Positions 1 to 13,700 of a stretch of DNA of 64,000 nt are shown piece after piece. The number at the start of each line of letters is the position of its first letter. Positions within the stretch are counted from its first letter, which is position 1. Both the position numbers and the translations under genes were made by a program. Under the pieces are notes generated by a model. The model was not told the DNA's origin. It saw nothing but the letters and a program-made list of their open reading frames with translations, and did no database searches. Origin of the DNA: Struthio camelus. Its lineage: Eukaryota; Chordata; Aves; Struthioniformes; Struthionidae. The DNA lies in NCBI RefSeq assembly GCF_040807025.1, contig NC_090943.1, positions 126,975,400-127,039,399 of the forward strand, given 5' to 3'.

Positions 1-2240
1 AATGAGAAAATCTATACTCACACGTAAGGAAAACCAAGGAAGCAAGATAAGGTGGAAACAGGTAGCTACTACTCTGTACGTTTTCTCTCTCATGATACGA
101 CGTCAGGATGCCTTTTTATAAGATGCTATATATTTCCTTTTTCTCCATGTACATCTGTTTCACACTGAATTTGGGCTTCCCACATTTCACAGGTTAACCA
201 CCTGTGAAATACATTACAATCAGTATTTACACAGCAAGATGCTACAAGTAGTATTGTCTGTGCTGTGGTTATACTCACTTACATCCATCAGAGTCCTAAT
301 TTTCACTCTTTGTCCTAACAAAGACCTTAAAAATATCTGCTATGTATCTATTGTTGGTACCCAGAGACGAGATTGGAACCAGAACAGCTTCTCACATCAG
401 CAGACAAAAAACTTACTTAAGATTTTGAACATGCAAGATAATGATTAACAGAGCCTTGCAATACAGAGCAGACTTGGAGATTCATGCGACATAATAATAA
501 GGGGCATATGAAATTGGTGATTGCATATAGAGTGAAAAAAATAAATCTTAAAAGAAAAAGAATAAATATTTAAAACTAAAGGACTACTTTGAAATGCTAA
601 CAGATAGCTAGCTTATTCAATAAGATTTTCTCCTCTTAGGTAAGTTCATAAACTGATTTCAGAAGCATATTTTATAGTTTCTGTAAATGAGATGCTATAG
701 GTGAGTACACCTTTAGTTTCAAACACCAGCACTGAGGATACACTTTACTCACTGGCAAAACATGAGAGTTAAACATCCCTGTTCAGTACCCTTAACTCTT
801 GAGTAGGACAGCTGATATCTCCCTGACTATCTGCGACCACGGGGAATTCCTTCCTCATGGATTTGTTCTTTCATAACGGCTAGTACAGCCTCCGCTTTGC
901 CTTTCTCACTTAAAATAACAATGAGGTAGTCAGTACCTTTATCAGATTTTCTCACTTGTGAATTCCTAGGGATTTTTCTCCCTTCTGCTTTAAAGACCTG
1001 TGTTGAATATATTGCATTTGATTTTTTTAAATAAAAGAATAAATGAAGAAAAAATATTTCACACAGCAAATAAGTTTGTTTTATGATTTCATAATATTTT
1101 ATATAAAAGTAATCTTCAAAAATCATATTTGTATCTGATAATTTTTCTCCATTGACAGACAGTTATTTTTACTGAATAATGAATACAGTTGCTAAGATGC
1201 TTCCTCTAAGATATTTCCTCCTACACAACTGCTCTGTCATACGATTGCTAACATCAAAAAGAGGATAAATGTACTTGCTCTGAAGGGATGCTCTCGATAA
1301 AACAAGCTGATTAAAGAAAAATGTTAGTGTAGTTTCAATTGCTGGGCACTAATCATTGGATGGATATTTTAAATGCCTCTTAGTGCTATGTAATATTCCA
1401 GTTGTTTGCATTACCTGCTAATATTAGACTTTGATTATCAGTTTAGCCATGTATTACTCTGTTCCTGAGCTCTCTAGTGTTGCAATCTGCATTTTTAAGA
1501 CTCGCTCTTAATTTATACAGCATGTAAACCTAACGGCCCGAACTACAACCTTACCTCAGTGTAATTCTATGTGGCACTGCGTAAATACCAATGTCAATAT
1601 TATTCTCTATATGCAAATATTCCCTTTGTTTGCATAATCCTCAGGCGTATCATGTTTCAGTATTTGGCTACTTGTAGCAGATCAAAGGGCAAAGTGGTGG
1701 TGTTAGCCGTACTGATGTATATTAGGAGAAGCAAAAACCTTCTGGCCTTAGCAAAAACAAAAATCCCAAATTTAATCTGTAGTTATGAGTTGGTTGGTTT
1801 TACAGGTCGATTGAAGTTTTCTGGAGTCGAACAAATGAGACACCTGCCTATTGCTTCACCTTCCCCTCATACCACCTTGTTACTCACAGTGCAAGTAACA
1901 GGAAGACAGGCTGATAATTCTACCTTGGTAAATAATACACCAAAGTGTTTATATATGCACATATATAACCCCCTCAACTAAATAAAAAATATATATATAT
2001 GCCTCCCCCCAAGCCAATTTTTTATTCACTTCTTTTAATCACTCATTACTGCCCCTTAATGCTGGTTTTTGGGCTCATCAGCCAACAAGACCAACCTTAC
2101 ACATATGCAAAACTACTGTGGAGCCTAATGACAAAGGCAGCTTCCCTTGCACAATATCCTAAACAGTCACTGGTCAGTTATTGTACACAGTAATTTAAGT
2201 AATTTTGGCCTCTTGAATGAACTGTACATGTTGTATTGAC

Positions 2241-2260
2241 TCTCTCTCTCTCTCTCTCTC
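2241..2260. repeat. (TC)10 microsatellite
   Basis: Ten uninterrupted TC dinucleotides in intergenic sequence. A simple repeat, likely polymorphic in length. Confidence 0.9.
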
Positions 2261-3234
2261 ACATGACAAATCCTGCAATCCTTCCACTGTATGCCCAGAG
2301 TAGAGTGCTTTTTGGTTTGTAACATGTTTCTCTGATGCTCAGATGATGCAGTAACTGATATTTTTCTACAAAAATGAGACTGCCCTTGCTTTATGTTGCT
2401 GATTTGAAAACAAGATAGTATTTCTGTATTTTGCCCATTTAAAAATTCTCTCTTTCTCCTTCCTTTTTTTTTTTTTTTTTTAAACTTACCTATAGGTCTT
2501 CATGCTCCCAGACCTCTGCATCCGATCTTGGATCCTTCTCTGAGCCAGAGATCTACCTGGAAAGGCTCCTTTACAGACCTCCCTAAGCACATAGTCTTGC
2601 TCAGTTTACTTCCGCGTTTCCAGTGTAGGATTCAGCTTAAGCCTCACCTATTTAACCAGCCCTTCCAGTTGACATTATTTAAGGACTTTTCCTTTGAAAA
2701 GGAAGTAGAGCCTACTGTATCTTAGCAGTAGTATTTCTAGCATTCCCGAATCTTCTTTCAGAACAGCTATTTACAGCCCTTTTAATTGCATTTGATCTCA
2801 AAACGCCGAGTCATTCTGAAATTCATTATCGTCCACGAACAGATTTTATAAATCTGCTTTTTCATAAATCTGTTTTCCATGGACTGGGTATAATCCTAGA
2901 AGTAGGTGCCAATTAATGGCTCTGTTGTTTTGTTTGTGCTTTAAGTCAGCAGGAGGCTTTACAGATCCCGCTCAGTGATCCAAAGAGTATTCTTACTTTT
3001 TCTTGCGCAGTGAGGTTCTGCATATTTTATTTCCGGCTTTCCCCCTGGTTTGCTTCCTGCACCTGTTGCCCAAGACATGCAGTATGGTAAATTACACTTG
3101 CGGATAATGAATTGTACTTTTGCTAATTATTTGAGCAGAGCTAATCGCAGCGAAACACTAGTCTTATCCTTGGGTGTTTGTATTGCCATAGCAGATTTTT
3201 TTGTACCCTTAATAATTGCTTCACATAGTACACC

Positions 3235-3236
3235 TT

Positions 3237-3269
<33 letters not shown>

Positions 3270-3279
3270 TATATATATG
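3235..3279. repeat. CATA/AT compound microsatellite
   Basis: A run of ATAC tetranucleotides passes directly into an (AT)n run. It is readable in frame on both strands, which explains the low-complexity open frames in this area. Confidence 0.9.
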
Positions 3280-6200
3280 TAAAGCAAAGGTGGTGATGGT
3301 GGTCAGGGGAGCATCTTGTAATTTTGGTAGATTAGCTGTTTCAAATAGCAGTTTCTTTGTATTAATTGACCTGGAAAGGGCATGTTGTACTGCAGCCCAC
3401 TCCAGGGAGATCCCTGTTATTCTGACAGACGTGAGAGTAAATTGCAGACACAACCATTTCATTGCATACCGAGTTTGAGCTAAAATATAGACTTTTATTA
3501 GAAGGTAACGTAAGCACTGCAGGTTGAGTTTAGGATTCATTATTTGACAGGCTTTATTGTTACAGTTGAAAGACAGTTCTAGCTCCCTCTCGTGGAGAAT
3601 TAACCTAGGAAACGTTTTCCCTAAAAACAGTACACACTAAACACACATTTCTGGATTCCTGGCCCTGAAGTTTAGATACCATTAAGATAAACTAGCCTTT
3701 TTTGTAAAACAGATTAAAGGACCTCACGTTCTAATTTCTAAAAAAAAAAAAAAAAGTTACTTTATCTGACATCTATTCCTATCCTGAAACATCCCTTTCT
3801 TCAGAATAATATTCAGTTTCTCTAGGCAAATTTCAAAATAGTTTCTAGGAGATTCTTTTATCTCTCCAGTGCCTTTCCCCTTAGCTCTGTCTGTGTTATA
3901 TCGAAGTTGCCTTTTCACCTTTAGCTCCCATTTACACCTCACCTGAGAGACGAAAGATTCCTTTCTTGTTAAAACTTTCCCCCTGTACTCAGAATTAAGC
4001 CAAATGGCAACTTTCCTTAGGAGAAACAGGATCCACTGAGAGCTTTTTGAAGACAATATTTATTCGTCATTCTTGGGGTTGTTTTCTGAGCTGTTTCTAA
4101 CTTTTTGCAGCACCTCTTTCAAAGCAGCAATAGAAGGAAGTGACAGTGCAATCCAGTAAGAAAATAACTAATGCCACACATAGAAATAATACCATTCCCC
4201 TGTTCTTCCTTCATATTTCTGTTCAGCTCTCCATGGCTGCATAACATATGAAGATGACATCGTCTTACTAAGTGCTCATGTTTATTTGATGGTCCATCAT
4301 ATCCCAAGCCCCTTATTTCCTTCCTTGAACAAAAGAAAAGGCAAAGAAAAACAAGAACCAGAAAAAACATCATCTAGGCTTAAATTTATTTTCATTTCAA
4401 GAAGCTCCCACAATTTTGTATCTCAACGATGTCAGAGTAAGTGGCTTGCAGTTTCATTCTTGCATTAAGTTTTCTGTGCTGATTATATTAGGTATTAATT
4501 GAAATGGCATATCAAAATAAGTCATGTTTTGTTAAGCTCAGTATTCCACCACGTAATACCATGTTCATCACTACCTCTAAAACATAGACTGTATGCGAGA
4601 GAGAAGTCAATTTTTCGTCTGAACATTTTTAAAAAGGAAGGTCTTATAGATTAAAAAAGGAAAAGCAATTCCATAACAGTAATGTTCTGTAGCACTTAAA
4701 ATGTCATTCACTTGCGCTATTGTTCATTAATAAACTAAAACAAGTAGTCTGTACATCATTTTAAGTGATTTTTTTTCTTTATATTAGTAACACATGTTCC
4801 AATCGATAAGCAAAAAAATCACCCGCAAGACTGTCATAACAAAATTGGATGTTTTTACACACAGAGGGCTGTTTGCCATTTCTACCACCACCAGTGGCTT
4901 TCCTTGAAGCCGTGAAACGGTGCCAGCACAGCCATGTGCTGCATTTCGCCTCCGCTGCTGCAAACTGAGCAGCCACTACAGCCACTCCCTGGGAAAGTGC
5001 AGCCAAAATAAGTAATACGAACTCTCCAGAGAAACAGTGGAGACCTCATACACCTCGCCCATGTACTCAAGCCTTGAAAACGTACAGGCAGCCCAGATGC
5101 AATCTGCAGCAGGCTGTTGATTATCCTTGCTTTAACTGTTTGGATAGCCTAATCTTAGTCACTGTATAAACATTCATGCCAGCAGTAAAGAAAGTGATAA
5201 TGATAGTACAATCTGCCGCGAGAGAATTTAATAATTTTGATCTGAAACGTCTGTATGTGTGAAATGTGACAGAAATAATAAAAACCTTTTAAAAATTCAT
5301 GCGTCTCATAAACTGAGGATGATACAGTGGTAGTACATCTTCTCTTTCATTTGTGGTGTACCTTATTTATTTTCTTTTTAATTTTGAGAAAAGCAATTGC
5401 CCTTTTTATATAAAGAATCTAACTTACAATAACACAAGTGCGAGGAAGCACAAACGAAGCTTAGTGAATAAAATACAATATACTTCCATTACAGTTCTTC
5501 TTGTGACCTGCCTTTGTAATGTATTATTCCGATATCTTGAGGCAATTCACAAGCAGTGAATCTAAAACAACCAGGAATCTACCCTCCTATTCAAACGAAC
5601 TGGAAAAAGTGGCCAACAAATGATTCTCCCAATGTCACTACCACCGGCAAAAGATTTTTTTAAACTATGGTATTACAAAAACAAAACGAAACTCATGCCT
5701 CCTCATTCTAACCTTGAGCATAAATACAAACTACACCATGCAAACTGCTCCACAAATTTTAACAGTAATTTGTTAAGAGGCTTATAGAAATGCCAAAAAT
5801 TGATGTATATATCTTGTTAAAATCCCTCAAACTGTGATACAATCATAACTTTCATCTTGCTACCATCATTATGGGACAAGACATTATTCTATTTGTACTC
5901 AAGAAAAGAAATTATAACACAGCTGCTTGTCACTAGGCAGCCATTGATTTTAAGACGAGTGACCAATTCTTGGAGACAAAGAATAAACAAAACATAACAA
6001 GTAGTTACTAGTTAGCCCTTTACATAATCATCACATCAAAAGAATTACTCTCCCCAGAAAACCATTTTTTTTCTCTCACAGTTTGAAAGAATTATGCCAC
6101 ATAGATTTGTGAGGTTTCACTAAATCTATCCCTGCTTCTAATTAAATAGGGGACATAAAAATATAAATATTTGTGTTGCAAAACTTTTTTAAAAGCACAA

Positions 6201-7262
6201 GACTTAAAGGAACTTTTGGGGGCTCTTTCACCCTTTTTCCTATATCCCCCTGGCAAGAGTATTTTCATATTGTTAATTACACTTTTTTTGTTGTTTCTTT
6301 TTATGTCTGCCGCAAAGTAGCCTGAACATTTCTTCTAGTGGAAGGCTGTCCCAGAAATGTGTTTCCTCCCTTGGTTAGCAGCCATCTTGAGATATCTAGC
6401 CTAAAGTTATTCATAACCTATTTACATGCGTTTGTTCTGATGTCAGCCACCTTTTAGCTCATACAGCTCGCTCCCATTGTACTTAGCCTCTAGATTTACC
6501 TATGAATAACAACCCTATTTTCTGTCTTTATTTTGTTAAGCAAAGGAGATCAGACTCTTTGCTTCCTTTTGCACAACAGGCTTTCCGTTCCCTGATACCA
6601 GTTTCTCTGCGCTGGTTCTTGTCAGCTTTTACTCTTCCTGAGTATGCACGTGCTCCTGTCGCCCTCTTCCACATCCATGTTTAAACAGTGCTTTACCACC
6701 AGTATTTCTGCTTTTCATGGGAAATGCCTCTCCTGATGACCTGACAATTATATCTGCTTTTTTCTTTAATCCTAACACAACAAAAGCTGCTTTAAATAAG
6801 GAAGATGATTAACTAGTGCCCCTAGCATACACCTAAACATGATACAACTGTGTGAGCCTGGGCAGAGTTTGGGCAAGGGAAGAGAGACATCGGAGGAAGT
6901 GAGAGAGATATCCGGCACAATCATTCCTTCAAACAAGTCATACGAGGTGGCAAGGAAACAAATAGTCCACCTGCAGGAAGTTTAGACATACGTACCAGTG
7001 AAAGAAATATAGGAAACCAAAGATTAGGAAATATAGGAAACCCGGACCTGTTAAGTATGAACTGCAATTGCCTACAGCAATTAGCATAACTGAGAATGGA
7101 TGGGTAATTCATGTAACTTGCGTATATAGCAGAGTAGTTGAAAAAGTTCAGGAAGACAGTAGGGTTGGGGGAAGAGAGCTGTTACTTTTTTCGGCCATGG
7201 ACGCACTCGTACCTACTCTGCACCATAGTGGGAGGATAGTATAAGATGCTCTGCTGAAAGGG

Positions 7263-7310
7263 CCCAGCACATTGTAAGAAGCTAGCAGTATAATAGGCCA
7301 ATGTGCTGGG
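7263..7310. repeat. 12-bp perfect inverted repeat
   Basis: CCCAGCACATTG at 7263-7274 is followed after 24 bases by its exact reverse complement at 7299-7310. The function is unknown. It could be a remnant of a small transposon or a chance hairpin. Confidence 0.7.
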
Positions 7311-9189
7311 ACATCCTTTGAATGAGATTTTTCAGTGAATGTCACAGGAGGTGGTGTTACTTTAGTGGAAGATTAGCCACCCATACAGTTGTTCAGAAAT
7401 CTGTCTCCTCATGTGGGGAAAGAAAAGCAAATTGCATTAATGATTTGGGGCCAACTTTGACAGAGAAGGTGAGGAAAGTAGCTGGAGCAGGAGGCCTCCA
7501 ATGGTCAGCAGTGGTTCTGGAAGAACTAGCTGTGCACAAGAAGGCAAGTCAAGTAGCAGTACAATTAAGTGATAAAATTCCTAGGACAAAAGAGGAAGAA
7601 AAACAACAGTGGATATCAAGACAAAAGATACCAAATCAAGGAACTGATGGTATCTCACTGGCAGAAAATCAGTAGCACAGTTCTTTAAAAAAAAAAAAAT
7701 CAAAACAATTGCACTATTCAAAGAAAGAATGAGGAAATTTACAAAGAGATCAGCTTGATAAAGTTATGAGTGCTCAATAATCTGACTCAAGAAGAGAGTA
7801 TATACCAGGAAATGAATGAGGAGTAAAAAAATTTTGAAGCATGAAGGACAGAATGAGGCTGATCAAGACACAAAAGCAGATCCAACTGACAAAGGACATG
7901 AAATAACAGAAAACATTCTAACTACACGTAGCCACACCTATTGCAAGAAGAAAACCACAGGAAGACATGGTACAGAAAAAAGCAATGTTAATCCACTGTC
8001 TGCTTTAGAACCAAATTCACTTTTGCATTCTGCATACATACCAAAGAGAGAAAAAGCTAACTGCATAGCACCGTACACACATAGGTGGGATGGCATCTCT
8101 GGAGAGTCCAAAGATTTAGGTCTTCTCAAGCCATGCTAACTCTGATTACTTACAATCGGACCTGAGCTGAATGCAATGTAGTTCACTCTGCACAAGAGCC
8201 CATGCTGTTAGGCACACCCGACGCTTGATGTTAAAGGCAAGTTCAACCCAGTGTATCTTGAACCCCGAGCTCTGGGAGAGCGCAGCCTCCACCTCTGTGC
8301 CTGTCACCAGGCAGCAGCACAGCAAAGGCTGCCATGTACTTAGGAGCAAAGAAGGACAAAAGGAGAACATCACTGCCTTGTACAGTGACTACTGATACAA
8401 AAAAAGCTATGCACCTACATCTGAAATGGAGATGTGAACAGCCTGATATAAGAATACCTTGCAGGTATATAAACTTGCTGACAGCTTCTTCTGGATGTTA
8501 ATGTTCTGTAGGTCCTTGCACACCTCCCTTTTAACGTTTAATAGGAAGCCATTAAATAAAGATTACGTATATTCCCCTATTAACTTGCTGTTTTTTTTTT
8601 CCCCAAGCGGTATCAAGCAAAGTATTTCCAGGAAGACAAATATATTCAATGGTCAGTCAACTGAGAGGAGAGTTCCTATCCACTGTGGCTTATAGTATAT
8701 TTAAATGTTTTCTAAAAATATGAAAAATATCTAAAGTGAAAACTTGGGAATATGCTTTTTGTTGCTCTCACTTTTTTTTTTATTTTTTATTTTTTTAAGT
8801 GTAAGCCTTCAGCCATGGCGTCCTGTCCATCTAACTCAGGTGCCTTATTTAAGCCTCATGAAAAAGTTTAGAAACCTGCTGCTAGCCATCCATTTAATCT
8901 TCATAGTACAGGCAGCTATATTTCACATACTGTGAAAAGTTGGTAGATATCTGGAGAGGGAGAAATTCAGAGCCCAGATACCTATATCACTCTTTTCCAT
9001 TGAGGAAGCACCATACCCATTTGTGTGGTAGAATCAGCCATACTCAAGAGGGTTTGAAAGTGCTGCTACTGTTAGTCATTACGCATGCCAACTTTGGATT
9101 CTGCTTCCCAGATCTGCTGAGCATTCATGATTCCCATTGAGCCTTAGCACAAGTTGGTGCTTGTATCTTTGAAAATTATATATGTCAAT

Positions 9190-10720
9190 CACCATAAGGC
9201 TTTTATGATGGAGACTTCAGAATCACCTGAGTGGTCTATATCAGCACTTAACTATTCTTAGCTGTCAAAAACATTTTGAAGGTACTTCTGCCATTTAAAC
9301 CCAGTGCTTCTTGATCTATTGACCACAGGCATGAAAAGCAAACTATTCCTGTCTGAGGCAGTTTCACCTGTTTTAAAGTCTTGTCCTCTCAGGTCTCCTC
9401 TTCCCAGTTCAAACAATCCAGCAATTTCCACTTTTTCTGGCAGATTATGATATTTACATTTCTGATTGTTCTTGCTGGTCTCTGGATTATCCTCTTGTCC
9501 AATATCTTCATTGAAGCGTCGTGTCCAGACCTGGACAGGGATTTCAGCAAGGTCTTAATAACACTGAATAAACTGGAAAAACTTATTAGTGCGTTTTACG
9601 GACTATCATCCTGCTTATACAATGGTTGACTTTCCCTGTATACCTCCCACAAAGATGATGCTGCAAAATCACACTAAGCTAGTGAGTTCTCTGTTAACCA
9701 CAGATACCTTCATGGCTATGTAGTTCTCCAGTTGCCCCCCACTCTGTATTTTTTATAATAGCTTACTCCTACCAACTGCAGATCTTGCACATCTTCCTAT
9801 GAAATACTTATTGCTCCTCTGCCCCTGCCCCCCAAACTACTCTAGCTTGTCAGGTTTGTTTGGAATATTGATTCTGTACTCCAGCATGCTTTAAGCCCCT
9901 TTCAGTTCCATGTCATCTGAAAATCCAATAACATACCCTCCTTTCCATCACCCAGGCTGTCAATTAAAATATAGATTAGAATCAAATCCGGAATAAACCT
10001 TTGCAAGCCCCCATCTAATACATATTCTACTTTTTTGAAAGTATTCTCAGTGGCAAGTTTGTTTAAAAACTGCATTCAAACTTATACACAGCTAGTTCAA
10101 CATTACCTTGGCCATATTTCTCCAACTTGTTTACTACATGTGCACATCATAAGAAACAGTATTAAAAACCCTCGTACTGCCAAGATAGACTAAATTTATG
10201 TCTCTGCCCAAAAAAACTGCTACCCTATCAAAAAAGGAAAAAATATTGGCTTGACATGACTTGTTAATTATAGTTCATTACCTTGTAATCTTTCAAATAC
10301 TTAAAGACACTCAGAATTTCTATTCCAGAATGTATTTGGAAACTGGAGTTAGCTGACTGGTCTAAGACTGCCCACCTCCCACTTCTCTTGCTCTTGCTCT
10401 TACCCCTCTTCCTTCCTAAGGGTAAGCACTACTTCTGGTTTCTTAGTACTCTCCCTGTCTTCCAAAGGAAAACTGGCTCCGATTGTGAGACTCAAACAGT
10501 TTTAATTTGGGAGTGCCTGAAACGTTGACTAATGCAACTTCCTGTCTCCTCATTGCTGCTATAAATTGTATTACTATAGGAGGACAATAGCTTTTAATAC
10601 CAAAAATTAGAGATTTGTCTCCCTACAAAGATTATTTCCAAATAGCTCAGAATCAGAGCCTGAATAGAACCAAAAAAGCAATCCCTTGTTCAAATTAAGA
10701 CTGTTGGTAAGAAGTCCAGG
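9190..10720 (-). mobile_element. Degenerate CR1-type LINE fragment, minus strand
   Basis: Many stretches match, in order, the reverse-complement 3' portion of reptile and bird CR1 LINEs as I remember them. Left to right: a 'gatggagacttc' segment; 'taaacccagtgcttcttg'; 'gtcctctcaggtctcctctt'; 'ccagacctggacagg'; 'tggcttgacatgacttgtta'; and 'gagttagctgactggtct'. The order places the 3' end of the element on the left, so it lies on the minus strand. It is full of indels and stops, with no usable reverse transcriptase frame, so it is an ancient dead copy. Both ends are approximate; the left 100 bases and the part right of about 10,380 are weakest. The family assignment is from memory, not from a search. 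Confidence 0.72.
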
Positions 10721-13700
10721 AGTTTGCACTTTACCTATGCTATAAAATTAACAGGAATATGTTAAAAGAATCAGTAAAACTTTGCTTATACCTTATGTAA
10801 GAGTGTATCAGATATCCTACTTAAAAAAAATGGAAATAAGGAAGAGAGAGGAGAGTAGAGAGGATTAATGTATTACAACATTATGTTTACACTAATGAAG
10901 ATCATCAAAAAGACATTGATGTCATATAATTTATTTCATGGCACATTTTTGTTTTTTCTCTCCTCAATTCTGAAAGAAAGTATTTGAATACCCTAACACT
11001 TCTCATCACTACATCCGCAAATGTAGTCCTCAGAGTAGTCTGAGAAAGGACAGTCGTGGCTGAAATCAAAGACGAGAAAGAAATCCATATCTCGCAACAG
11101 ATGTCTAGTCTTTGACATTTTAAGTATTCTTTCTTCATGCTTGCTGATTCATTTCTTGACACTCTCTTTCCTGGAAGTCTTAGCTAGTCAGTGTCACCCC
11201 TTTCACTCCTTTATCTCTTGAGCAAGAATATAATTTTTATGCAGTGATGACGACTTGTCATCTTTCTCCCAAGAATTCATACTGAAAAAAGCTGATCTTG
11301 GGGTATACCCAGGACTGAAAGAACCTGTTTTTGCTCTTGTCTGCTTAATAAGCTAAACCCCATAAACAGCTCTGGTACATTTTTGTTTCCACTTCTTTCT
11401 CCTCTGTGCAATTCTGTATTTTTTATTTAAAGGAAGCCTGTCAGAGAATGATGCAAATCATCATCTGTCTGAGGTGAACTTGGCCGATTAGAGCTCAAGG
11501 CCAGAAGGACAAGGCTCCACTCCTCACCAGCCCAAGTATCCTAAACTGCAGTCTTGTTTTGCAGAGCAGATATAATACACAGAACTTGCCCAAGGCTACC
11601 CTACTTTTTTTAGTTATCTATCTATAACAATAGCATTTGACTTTCTCTCAGGAAGATTCATACATTCCCTGGAGCCCTTTGTTGTACCTCTTGCTGTTCC
11701 TCCTTCCCCATTCTTTTTCCAGTGACAGGTTTAGAAATAAAGGGCTGTCCTATAGGACTCCAGGCTTATATTATGATGCCACCAGTTTTCAAGCATGAAG
11801 AATTCTTTAAGCACTCCACGTCATTCAGACATGGCTGTACCCAAAATCATGACAGTAGACACAAGGACTCAGGATCTTGGAATTTTACCTGTCTAAAATA
11901 TTCCTCATTAACTAGTCAGGAAAAAAAATCCATTTAAAAGTAGTTTCATATATCACACAACAATGATGACATGACATATTTCTGAAAACACTGAAAGAAG
12001 TTTAATGTATTTTTAATGAATTAAAAAAAAATACTGAGAGCAGAGTGGATATGCAAAAGAGCATATAAAAAGCACACAAACATGTTTGTTAAGGTTTGTT
12101 TAGTCGCTCTTTTTATTGAAGAGGGAGCTTTGAGTGGTTGTGCTTTTTCGAGAAGAGGAGGGTTACCCTTATTTAATTTGGGAATGGAAGTTCTCAAACG
12201 CTTCTATCACAAGGGCTGTATTGCAACAGAGGTAGAGCTGACTCCTTCCGTCTGTAGTCACACAACATCTGTATCCATCCTACTGAACTGCATGAGATAG
12301 CATCTTCTAAGCACTTTGTGTCTGCAACAGATGTAATAGGAGCAGAGCCTGCACAACATGACCAGTCAGCTGTTTTAAGGCCACCAACTAGCGCTCTTCA
12401 GACCAGCGATTCCAAAACATTTCAATGAGCAAATATTTAGAGAATTTGTGTCTACAAAGATATTATCTTAGTACATCTTTCAAACCCACATAATAACCTT
12501 CAGGGAGACCTAAAGGCTGAGAAAGGACTCCAGAAAACAAACACCCTTTCAACACAGGACTCCTTTTAAACTCCGCAAAACTTGAATGTGTATTACAGTA
12601 ATATATCCTATGACATTTATCAGGGCAACACAAATCTGGAGACAAAACTATGAGTGCGCTATAGTGTCATTCACTTTTGACTTTTCCTTCTGAGAAAAGG
12701 ACAAACAATTTCTGGCTCTGCTTCATTGGGAAAAAATCATCATGAAGAACCGTACAATTCTCTTAGACTATTTAGACATGCCACAAAGCCATTGTCCTGT
12801 GTGGTGGCAGTACAGCATTCCTTCCAGGACAACATACAGAGAAATCCCACTCATGAATGCATGGGCTTCAGTGGGACAGCTCACTAGACAGTGGTGTACC
12901 ATCTCCTTGGAGCTGGCAGAGAGGAATCCAGCACCGTTCTGCTTTTGGGAGGTCTGACTAAAAGCTCTGCCGTCCTAGAAACAAACCACTCTGCTGCACT
13001 GGGGCCAAACAACTCTGGGTTCCCTCTAGATTTGCCTTTCAGGTTGGATGTGAACTCAGATCACAATGTAAGGCTTCATAAATCTCGAGATCTCTCAAGT
13101 TGGTTACCTTGTGTACCACAAAGTGCAAGCTTACATTAAAGGGTTTCCTTCAGTCAAGACATTAACATGGGTCTCTTCAAAACACCTGCCTCTTTTCAGA
13201 AGACTGGTAGAAACTGAGTGTCTTTGTGACTGCAGACTTGCTGCTAAAATCTGCCAAGGAAACCACCCAAATTTTGAGATAAGAAAGTACAAATCCAGTT
13301 AGAGCACTGTTGAAATGTTAGAGTGTTAGGCTAACAGGAAAAAGCTGCAGTGATGATACAATGGGTAGGGAAGGACTCCTTGCACAATATATTTGCTTAT
13401 AAGCCAAGTACTAACTGGCTCTAAATAAGCTGGCTTCAAGAAAGTACTGACAACCATTAAACATTTCCAAAATTGGTTTAAGTTGATTTTAGTTTCAAGT
13501 TTTAGAAATTTTGTTTTTAACTAAACTGTTTTATTCTATTGAGCCTTTAAAATGTTTTCTCCTGAGCACTAGAACTGATATCTCATGTATTTGTGGCAGA
13601 GAAAGGGGTAGATAAGGGAGCTTTTTTGATTTCTCATATAATCCTCTTACCAAAAGGGAAGAAACTTCAAGGGAAAAAGTAAATCTTATAAATGTTTTAT

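Larger units (their letters stand above)
1..9189. other. Intergenic DNA upstream of IL7, no gene recognised
   Basis: AT-rich sequence with only short, scattered open frames that have no recognisable protein similarity and no consistent exon signals. It contains a (TC)10 run, a CATA/AT microsatellite, several A or T homopolymers and a 12-bp inverted repeat near 7.26-7.31 kb. Old diverged repeats are probably present but I cannot name them. Human IL7 is also bordered upstream by a long gene-poor interval (recalled knowledge), so the absence of genes here is expected. Confidence 0.6.

Noticed and set aside
827..1126. 99-codon minus-strand frame in upstream DNA
   Set aside because: Low-complexity N-terminal part, no homology recognised, and no promoter or exon context.
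3050..3540. Open frames of 142 and 101 codons on opposite strands
   Set aside because: Both run through the ATAC/AT microsatellite and resemble no protein family. There is no second exon in phase.
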